From assembly GCA_019095985.1 (NCBI GenBank), contig CM032661.1, positions 16,021,236 to 16,085,235 on the forward strand: 64,000 bases of DNA, given 5' to 3'. The notes under the pieces were generated by a model. The model was not told where the DNA came from and searched no databases. It saw nothing but the letters and a program-made list of their open reading frames with translations. Source of the stretch: Streblospio benedicti (taxonomy: Eukaryota > Annelida > Polychaeta > Spionida > Spionidae). Shown here in pieces: positions 36,641 through 64,000 of the stretch (the first letter of the stretch is position 1; each line of letters opens with the position of its first letter). The translations under genes and the position numbers were made by a program.

Positions 36641-36944
36641 TTGAGTGTTGTTAAATACATGTAGAGAGGTGCTATTTCAAAAGCATTTATAGCAATCAGC
36701 TATTTTTACTGGGCAATTTCTACAACTTCCGAGGGTGGTGGTCACACTTCAGAATGCCACTAGTATTTGTAATTAATGTTCCCTCTTCATATCTTCTACT
36801 TCAGACGCATTAGAATGACCCGTTGCCTAAAGGTGAATAGAATACCAAAGGGAAGGTTTAAAATTATTGTTACACGCTATCTTCAAAGTTAATGTTTTCT
36901 GTGTCAAATAGACGTCCCTTTTGACCGAGTTTAATATTGGTATA

Positions 36945-37059
36945 ATTTGCTCATTCTTATCTTAGTTTTTATATTAGCTTAATACTATCATAGTGGCCAA
37001 CATTTATATTTAGTAAAATTATCAGATAGTTGCTATTCAACATTTATTTTATAATCATT
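36945..37059 (+). repeat. 115-bp direct repeat, copy 2
   Basis: Near-identical partner of 35846-35960 (about 98% by eye). It lies in otherwise unremarkable sequence, so it is the likelier source copy. Confidence 0.93.
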
Positions 37060-39740
37060 TAATGTATAACATTTTCAATGCCACATAATAAACACATAAT
37101 TGAAGACTTTTTTTAATGTTAACTGACATTTTAATGCCTGATAAATAAAATACCCTGTTGCTTTTAATGAGTTTGTCATGTAAAATAATCCTCATTGTTG
37201 GGTGTAGAATTCCAGGATTAGATTTTCATGAAGGCATGTTAAGAAAGCATATTTTAAGTTTACTTTCATTCATAAAATCAGTGTTCAGAAAGGTAACTGG
37301 GTGCTGGTGTTGATCTATGGATCAGGGAGTAGATTGTTTTAACTGTTCTGATATTTCACATATAAGATCTATAGGCAAATCAAAATTACCTGAATTGAAT
37401 AGCATTGTTAAACATGCCCATGTCTGGTTTTAGACTGGATCATAATTATTTTCAATCAAAAATTGATGGTTTCTCACCTACCACCATTTTGTTCCTAGCT
37501 GAATTCAAGATGGTGTTTGGTTCATTTTTAAGATATATGTTGTCAGTTTGGTCACCAAATTGCAAATGTAATAAATAGCATTACACAATTTTGCATGCCA
37601 GTTTTCCATGAAGAGCTTGGCCATGTAACAAAGGAATCATAGAAAAAACATACAAATTAGTGCTTCCTACATGTATATAAAGCCTATTGCTGCACAAATC
37701 TTTAAATAACATACACAAATCAAAGTCAACAATATAGTCAATATATTAATTCCATTAGATTTACTTTATTCTTTAATCGAATGTAATAGTATGTATATAA
37801 TAGTACACAACGTACCCCACTATATTTCAATTAGATGTTACAGATATACATAATGAAAACATAAATGGCTCACTGTACTGATGAAAAGAAATTGATAAAT
37901 CTTAGAACGTTATCTTACGAAGCCTCTGAGACGCTGGCTCTCCCTCCTTACATCATGGGGTATGAAAACAAGTGCTGTCTCCATATTTGACATTCCAAAT
38001 GGCTCCAGTGTCACGTTTTAATATGATTTCCATGTAGAAAAATGGGAATGTATACCGTGTCCATAGATGAGGATTTTTGAAAAGTCACTTTTACAGGTAT
38101 ACGTAAAAAATCTGGCTCAAAAACTGCTGTGGGAGCCCCCCCCTTCTCTTTTAACTCTAATTAACAGCATCACATATAAGATCATATGCAATAAGTGATA
38201 TTTAAAATGATATTATAATGATAAATGTTGTTTAGATCTCATTATTAGTCCAAGTTTTGATAAACGTTGTTATTAGATTGATATGGCATGTACCTTACAT
38301 TTTATATATAGGACAGTAAATTGACAGGTATGCATTGTCAGTATCAGCTTCACGTTAAGTTGGCTTTGCACCTATTTATATCTTGATCTTACTGCATTTT
38401 TTAAAACCATTATGGCAATGTTATAACAATTTAAATCATGGTTACACCAGCTGTTCATCATCCTGACACTGTGTAAGTGTTTTAGTGTAAATCACCATTC
38501 CACTACTAGTGTAAAACCCTGTTTGCTCACCTAAAATGGAATTTTTTAAAAGTCAATTTGTCTATTGCATGACTTAATATACTAGTATATCCATATTACA
38601 TATATAATTACATGTACATAACCGGTACACCTAGAACATATACACTGTGTTAGCAAAACCAATACCTTCTCAAATAGGAACGATTTATTATTTTAGTTTA
38701 TTGTATAAATTATCTTTTAAATTATCATGGCACAAAAACTAAAATGTTCCAAGGCATATGTAAACTATTTATCATTTTAATTTATTATATAAATTATCAT
38801 TTAAATTTTCATGGCACAAAATCTAAAATGTTCTAAGGCATATGTAAAGAGACTGTTTTTAAATTATTGGAATTTATTCTTTGCTTGAGTGTGCAGATGT
38901 AACTACCGGTAAAAGTGCTATTGGAAATGAGCATACAATGGTCATTTATGTTTCAAATGTGTGCATAAATAAAGCATACTTGAAAATTTATTGTTTAATT
39001 TAGTTTAAAGAAAACCAATGACTCATGACAATCACTCTCTTGCTTGGTAATCCATTTATGTTATCCTGGTACCATGGACTTCAATAATGAAAGTTGTTTT
39101 ATGAAAATGGGACCAGGTACATTTTTTACATATATAATAATGCATAACAATAATGGTTCATATGGTTTATCTAACGAATAATAATTACTCAAACACATCT
39201 ATATTTTACGATCTTTTACATCATTGATACTTCAAAATATCATTTTACTTGGGAATTTCCAGCATTGAATGTAAGAATCATTATTACTTGAATGTTCAGT
39301 TCTGAATAATTATGTCCATCAGTAGACAGTAGGTGTAAAATTTATCCTCTGTATATTTTATTGAAATATGTGTGCTAAGTCCATCGAATTATAATAAGAT
39401 AAAGCTGAAAAAATGGTTTAACACAGTTGTAGAAAATATTGAATGAGATATTACATCATGTACAGCCAATGTTGAAATGAAATACACCAATAGATTTATT
39501 TATTCCTTGTGCAAGTAATTATGTAAAAATACAATAACGTCATCCTTTCTATCCTTTAATTATAGCTTGATTAAATGAAATTTTATATTAATTTAAGAAT
39601 GAATTAAAATTTCACATTTTATTTAACCATTAAACACAGAAATGGTACAATTTTGATCAGTTGCCAAGATCAAAATTTGGCAAGCACTCAGAATGATAAG
39701 CAGTGAGTCATGGGGCAATGTATGCTTATAGTGATGTCAC
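37060..39740. other. Intergenic stretch between LINE region and PP2A gene
   Basis: No exon was recognised. The tandem duplication at 38683-38849 is described separately. Confidence 0.45.
38683..38849 (+). repeat. Tandem duplication, two units of about 84 bp
   Basis: Unit 1 starts 'gatttattattttagttta' and unit 2 'tatttatcattttaattta'. Both run on to 'catggcacaaaa' and 'aggcatatgtaaa'. Divergence is roughly 10%. Confidence 0.9.
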
Positions 39741-39751
39741 TGTGTGCTTCA

Positions 39752-39761
39752 TATATAAAAG
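39752..39761 (+). promoter_or_regulatory. TATA box of the PP2A-type gene
   Basis: TATATAAAAG lies 86 bp before the start codon. An initiator-like 'attcattt' follows about 30 bp downstream, giving a leader of only about 50 nt. A CRE-like 'tgatgtcac' lies just upstream. Confidence 0.7.
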
Positions 39762-39837
39762 TCAGCGAAACCTGGATGTTCCTATTCATTTGTATATCAC
39801 AACACAGTGAACGTCAACCAAAAATATCACTTAAAGT

Positions 39838-42339
39838 ATGTCACATTCAAAAGAGATTGACCAGTGGGTTGAACAGTTAATGGAGTGCAAACAATTGTCA
39901 GAAACCCAAGTAAAATCTTTATGTGAAAAGGTGCGAGACTCAAATTGACATTTTCATATGATTTATAAGATTTCACATAATCCAGTTTCTATTATCTATT
40001 TTAATTCCTTATTGTTTGTTGTAACAGTAACCAAAATATTTTTCTTTTTAATTTAATGAATACACAACTTGTTACAACTTAAACTGTATTTTAATTTCTA
40101 TAAAATGTATTTAGTATATAAAATTTACTAATCCAAAATAATTTTTATTGCAGGCAAAAGAAATCTTATCAGAAGAGTCCAATGTTAAAGAAGTACAATG
40201 TCCTGTCACTGTATGTGGTGATATACATGGGCAATTTTATGATCTTATTGAGCTGTTCAGAATAGGAGGCAAATTACCAGACACTAATTACCTTTTTATG
40301 GGAGACTATGTAGATCGAGGATATTATTCTGTAGAAACTGTATCTTTACTAATTGCACTGAAAGTAAGTGGAACATTTTTTCATATTACACTTTTGATAA
40401 GATACCTTTCACATGCTAATGACACATATGTAACACATTATAATTAATTTTTTTAATTATTTTAGAAGCCTTTTTAATCTATTTATCAGTTGTATTATCT
40501 AATCATTTCCAATAAGCTGGACTGTAAATAATTATGAATGTGTCTTACAGGTTCGATATCGGGAACGGATTACTATACTAAGAGGAAATCATGAAAGTAG
40601 ACAAACCACATGTGTGTATGGATTCTACGATGAATGCATTCGTAAATATGGCAGTGCAACTGTTTGGAATTGCTTTGTAGATCTGTTTGACTATTTCCCA
40701 TTGACCGCTTTAGTTAATCAACAAGTAAGTGGACATAATGTTTCCATGACATATTGTGGTCCATGATAGATTAAAAGTGACTTATTACTATATCTTGCAA
40801 GTATCTGAATTCTATTCTTGGATACTGTATTAAAATTGTTTAATTCATTAACAATTATTTTTCTTTTAGATTTTCTGCTTACATGGTGGTTTGTCACCAT
40901 CCCTAGACACGTTGGATCACGTTCGTTCATTGGACAGAATCCAGGAAGTTCCTCATGATGTAAGACTTTTTATGTACAAGTTCTCCCAATTTCAGAAATT
41001 GTGTATTACAAACAAATCAAAAGACTGCTTTTATAACATTTCTAGTGTATGGAAAGTTTGAATTTTTTTTAAGACTCATTTACTCACGTTTAAGTCACAT
41101 GACTACCAGATCCTTCAAACAGAATTTAATACACTTATCATTGACAAAATGCCGTGAAAGCATTCTCAAAAACATGTAGTGGTAATTCATGATATCTTGC
41201 TTGAAACAAGAAAATTTATCCTCTGAAATGGCACTCCTAAAAAGCTTTGGTGACTACAAATGAATGTTTGATAGTTGTTTTTTCTGTGCTTTTTTATATT
41301 TCTTTTTTTCAAATCAGGGACCCATGGCAGACCTTATGTGGTCAGATCCAGAGGACCGTCGTGGATGGAATGTTTCTCCTCGTGGTTGTGGCTATGTTTT
41401 TGGACAAGATATCTCAGAGGCATTTAATTACACCAATGGACTTTCTATGATATCCAGAGCCCATCAACTTGTTATGGAGGTAATGATACTTTCTTGATGA
41501 GTCATAATACAAGTTGAATGAAGACTTCCATTTAGAAATGGTGTTGCGACAAATTGTGTTTATTTAAAACTCAATAGATTATATATCTTTAGTGAAAATA
41601 TAAGATCAAAATATGACAAATCCATTGTTTTATCATCAACAGTTATACACAAATTGATTTAAAATTGATATAGAATTAAATATTATGAATATATTTTGTG
41701 AAACATCAAATTTGGAGTTGAATTCTATATATCATCACATGTATATTTATCAAGTGAAGAATTGTGTTATGGGTATAAATGCCACTACAATTATATAACA
41801 TAAAGGAAGTATTATAAACCAAAATAATTGAATCCATTAACAATTGTAGGGCTACAACTTTTGCCATGAGCGCAATGTCGTAACGATATTCAGTGCACCA
41901 AATTATTGCTATCGTTGTGGAAATCAAGCTGGCATCTTGGAACTTGATGATTCTCTTCAGTATAAATTGTGAGTATATTCTGAGAATATAGAATAATGAT
42001 TGTCATACATAACTAATTTAAAAGGACACTGCAATATATATTCATTTGTTCTAACTGTTCTTTGTTTTACTGTTCCTATGGTTTTCAAAATGTTTCAAGA
42101 GATGCATTCTTTCGAATAAATGTGATATTTTTGTAAACTTTCATGTTTTTCATGAACCATTTTTTTTCTATATATTAGATTAAAAAATGATGATTAAAAC
42201 CATTTGAAAAAAAAAGAAAAGAAAATACATGCGCAAAGTTTTAATAAGTATGATGTCTAATTTCAGCCACCAGTTTGAACCTGCACCAAGAAGAGGTATA
42301 CCTGATGTTAAACATCGAACACCGGACTATTTCTTATGA
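39838..42339 (+). CDS. PP2A catalytic subunit (serine/threonine phosphatase), diverged paralogue, seven exons
   Basis: Exons: 39838-39930, 40154-40363, 40551-40724, 40870-40959, 41318-41479, 41850-41968 and 42267-42339. All introns are GT-AG, and the joined frame is open for 306 codons. It is a PPP-family metallophosphatase that dephosphorylates Ser/Thr as the C subunit of PP2A holoenzymes. Seen: GDIHGQ (53-58), GDYVDRG, RGNHE, LHGG and RAHQ, with all metal-binding and catalytic residues (Asp54, His56, Asp82, Asn114, His115, His164, His238) present, and the PP2A-specific tail TPDYFL (Tyr304, Leu306 for phosphorylation and methylation). Against human PP2A-C as I recall it, it aligns without internal gaps, is three residues shorter at the N-terminus, and is only about four-fifths identical. 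True PP2A-C is far more conserved among animals, so this is probably a lineage-specific second copy. The exon-1 donor (GTGCGA) is weaker than the others. PP4 and PP6 are excluded by the tail and by better PP2A matching. Confidence 0.96.
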
Positions 42340-42452
42340 TATGTCCATCTGATTTTCGCCTATTGGAAGTCAAATATATCTAATTAAGAATTCAATGAAT
42401 TGTAATTCATTTAATGTGTGTTAACTAGGGAATTTCCATATATGTCAGTCAT

Positions 42453-42458
42453 AATAAA
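42453..42458 (+). terminator. Polyadenylation signal of the PP2A-type gene
   Basis: AATAAA, 114 nt after the stop codon, followed by a GT-rich stretch (cgtctgctggttgg). Confidence 0.65.
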
Positions 42459-42731
42459 TGTTACGTTTATCGTCTGCTGGTTGGACATTTAGACGTACTT
42501 ATGTGTAGATTTTACAGTGTAATTTGCATTTGATGTACTTGTGTATAGTATTATAGCATAATTATCTTTGTAGTTATGGAGATTATTTGGTCAATTAAAA
42601 TATTAATGTCATTAATATTTATAGAATTATGATTTGACTCAAAATATTTAATAATAAATATTTGTCGATATCCTTGGGTTTTTTTCTTGTATTCTTTTTA
42701 GAAAATATCTTTTAAAACACACTACTTACTA

Positions 42732-43302
42732 CCGTAAAACCTCCAATTAAGGGTTATGCTCAGTGGCTGAACATGTATGCTTGCACAGAAACAATATGTG
42801 TTCTGGGCATTCTGAAAGTTTCTTTCATTTCAACAGCATATTAGAATATATAGAGCATTTTAAATCCACACCATAAACAAACAGCTAAAAACCCATCAAA
42901 ACACGTGTAGGTGAGAAATGTAAACTGAATGATTTTCATCAGTCGTAACTTGAAAGGTGCAAGTAAGAAGCCGCCTATCTCCCCAATGTTAAATGCGACA
43001 TCTGTCATCGGCAATCCACGGTATGTCTGGCAAAAATCGTTCGAATGTGCAATATCACGTGACCTTGTGTTTTAGCTGACAATATATAGTGGCATTGTTT
43101 TAGGTGTAATAAATACTAAACGTGAAAAATATGTCTTATTTTTCCTACACTTCCAATGGAAGAGGCATTGTTTATTGATCCTGGATTTAACAGAACACAT
43201 ATATTTTTGACTGAGCCTTATCTTTAAGACCACCTCTCTATTGAGACCACCTCTGTAATAACACCACTTTTCACGGTCCCAAACCTTTATAAAGCTACCA
43301 AA
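42732..43302 (+). mobile_element. Two fragments of the CAGTAGAACCTC family
   Basis: A left end (accgtaaaacctccaatta, from 42732) and a separate body piece at about 43205-43302 ('aagaccacctctctattgag', 'cggtcccaaacctttataaa') lie about 450 bp apart, with unrelated sequence between. Either one copy was split by an insertion or these are two truncated copies. Confidence 0.65.
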
Positions 43303-43309
43303 AATAACC

Positions 43310-45180
43310 TGTGTACACACATTGTGGAACCACAACCATAAATCAATCCTCACACATCAGCCACACACATTTGCATAACCTAATAAAACCAAATGAATGA
43401 TTTGTTTTAATGCATAATGCATATCAACTTGTATATTTTAATGAAAATGCTTGATAGTCATAGTGTTACATTTTACTTTGAACTTTTGTGAAATAAAAGA
43501 AATAAATTGTAATACCAAACACCATATCATGTGTAGCATTATTTGGAGGCTGGAGTTTCTAGTGGATAAATACTATGTATATTTTCAAAATATAGTTTAT
43601 CTGGTATGTAGCACATTGTTTCATCTTTATAATTTGGTATATTCTTGTGTGCTATTTGGTAATATTTCTAAATTTGTACTGCTTTATAAAAAAAAATGTA
43701 GTTTCTTTTGAATTTATAAATATTATAAATTCTGTATTTTTATTTGTTATATTGTATTCCTGATAAATTATTCATTTTACTTTGGCCGTACATGTAATTG
43801 ATGATGATTCTATAGGTAATAGATGGATAATAGATGGATAACATAGCATTAGTACATCTTTAAAAAACTGTACAATTTTTTTTTAAATCAGGAAGAATTT
43901 AGAAATATTACCACATAGCACATAAGAATATACAAAAGTATAAAAACAATGTATATTATAAATATTTTAATATCTCAAGTGTTGGCTGACATATAATGTA
44001 AAAAAGAGGATAACAGACCTCTGAGTAACAGACAGCAATTATATTACAATAATAATTGCCTTCACATTTTCATAATGTAAACTGATCTAAAGTGACGTTG
44101 ACGTTATGAACTGTCTGTGGTAGTAATATTGTTTTGAGAATGCAACTTTTTAGAACTTTGCATCACGCACTTTAGCACTATTTACCACGAAATCTTAATA
44201 AATGTATATTTAAACATGATTATATTCCAAAGCTTATTTTCAAATGAAATTTATCGGTAATGATCACAAGAGCCTTTAAAAGGTTATAATTTAAAAGCAC
44301 CAGAAGTTGTTATAGAGATTATGACGTTGTTGCAAGTGTATTAATGGGCTAATATTTTCTTGCAGCTTTTCATTTCCCCATTTTTAAGAATTGTCACAGG
44401 ACTAAGTTTATGTTTTGAAAACTATATTCAAATGAGGATGTAATCAACCTTTCTTTAAGATGACAGTGGTTGATTGCCAATTGTCATTTAGCTTTGGAAA
44501 CTACCCCCATAAGGAACTATATTTTCAGCCCACAACCATTTACCTGTATGCGGTTACGCGGCAATATTGGTAAACCTTTGTGGGAACTTGACAGGGAGAA
44601 AAAAGTTCCCTCTTAGATTAACTTTCAATGTCCAATTTGACAGGAGATGGTACCTAATTCAACAATAGGATAATGGTAAACAGTTCATAATCACTTCATG
44701 GATAATCCTACTTCATATCGTTCTTCTTCATTAGGAGTAAATGGATTAATTGTAAAAATAATCATAGAGCTCAATTTTAAAGTGCCAAGAGGATTAATGG
44801 CTTAATTAGTTCCTGAATGAAACTTATTTTTAGAAGTTTTTGAAGACAGAATAAACTGATATAAATGATCTCATCTCACTCGTCTTTCACACCTTCATAT
44901 ACATTTTGTATATTTGTTTATCATTTTCATTGTTATTTCAATTGTGGAATATAATCATGTTATTTTAATTAATAACACTTTATTGAAATGTTTAAACAAG
45001 TCATGACCGCTACACACTGCCATCCAAATATATGAAGCATATCAAAGACTGTATTGAATAAGATGAATGTGTGAATGATGTCTAGATACTTAGAGTGTAT
45101 GGAATAAACAATGCCATGTATTATACTCTACCATGTTGCCTCAAGACGTGTGGAGTAAAGTAGGAGGGACTTCTCATCAC
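43310..45180. other. Stretch between the PP2A-type gene and PSKH1
   Basis: No exon was recognised. The promoter of the kinase gene must lie here or further left; no TATA box was evident near 45204. Confidence 0.4.
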
Positions 45181-45190
45181 ACAACCAGCC

Positions 45191-45202
45191 ATGGGGCTCT
45201 AG
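45191..45202 (+). promoter_or_regulatory. Three-codon upstream ORF before the PSKH1 start
   Basis: ATG GGG CTC TAG ends one base before the PSKH1 ATG at 45204. If transcribed in the same leader it could allow reinitiation or dampen translation. The main start has the stronger context (A at -3, G at +4). Confidence 0.5.
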
Positions 45203-45203
45203 G

Positions 45204-63497
<18,294 letters not shown>

Positions 63498-64000
63498 GTA
63501 CATTCATCGTATGCTTCTTATACTTCTTATACTTCTCGACGTACATTTTGATGTATTATGCGTTGATTCAGAGCAAGAAACAGAAAATTTCTTGACACAT
63601 GACTTTTCATCGGTCGGTGGTAGCCATCTTGGATTTTTTGTACTTGAGCAAAGTTCACCTTAGGACTGTTTTTGGAGTAAATATGAGGATCCAATTGAAA
63701 TGCAGTGTACAGATTTCATGCTTGTACGAATTAGTTCAAGATCAAGCATAGGATTCCAGTCTGTTAAACCCGAGTTTGTGAAGGGGGCAAAATAAAGACC
63801 TTTTTAACAGCATTGGGTGGTTTGAATTGTTGGATTTGGCCCAATGAGCTGACATGTTAGAAAAGGTCATGCAAGGGTCCCACTTTCAGGGTACATTCTA
63901 AACCTACAATGTTGATATCATCCAAGGCTGACACCTTATATTTTGTCAGAGATGGCTGCTACCTCTCAGACTTGCCAGCAGCAAAATTTCATAAAATTCA
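63498..64000 (+). other. Start of PSKH1 intron 8
   Basis: It begins with donor GTACAT at 63498. The last coding exon (C-terminal Ser/Arg-rich tail in the family) is not seen before the window ends. Confidence 0.7.

Noticed and set aside
39838-42339. PP4 or PP6 catalytic subunit
   Set aside because: The TPDYFL tail and closer matches throughout fit PP2A; PP4 and PP6 differ in the tail and at several loop positions.

Overview
This is a 64-kb piece of an animal nuclear genome. It is AT-rich (roughly two thirds A+T by eye), has a few spliced genes with GT-AG introns, and is full of short non-autonomous transposons, tRNA-derived SINE traces, a LINE relic and long CA and TA microsatellites. The genes are metazoan (PSKH1-type kinase, PP2A catalytic subunit, mitochondrial enoyl-CoA isomerase). 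The repeat style fits a marine invertebrate, possibly a lophotrochozoan, but the species is inference only. I recognise no prokaryotic operon, CRISPR array, LTR element, or capsid or envelope gene.

Layout. 1-30.7 kb is gene-poor: no exon I can name, scattered CAGTAGAACCTC-type TIR elements (about 7.0-10.9 and 22.4 kb), a promoter-like patch at 16.9-17.2 kb with a perfect RFX X-box palindrome, a long CA microsatellite at 18.4 kb, and a 342-bp TIR element at 20.9 kb. 30.8-31.7 kb is an uninterrupted ECI1-type reading frame. 34.1 kb holds a cluster of core-promoter motifs with no gene attached. 34.3-36.4 kb is a 5'-truncated LINE on the minus strand, split by a 399-bp PIF/Harbinger-like MITE with a TAA target duplication and by a patchwork of locally copied filler DNA. 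39.8-42.3 kb is a complete seven-exon PP2A catalytic-subunit gene behind a TATA box, diverged from canonical PP2A. 45.2 kb to the right edge is a PSKH1-type kinase gene: eight coding exons are visible, starting with an acylation-type MGC N-terminus, interrupted by a 13.9-kb intron, and running off the window after exon 8.

The three genes share the plus strand but not an obvious pathway: mitochondrial beta-oxidation of unsaturated fatty acids, a protein phosphatase, and an acylated CaMK-group kinase. They look like ordinary neighbours rather than a system. The most noteworthy observations are the diverged TATA-driven PP2A paralogue, the templated-insertion patchwork inside the LINE, and TIR elements lying within about 30 bp of PSKH1 splice sites. 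I found no convincing undescribed molecular system.
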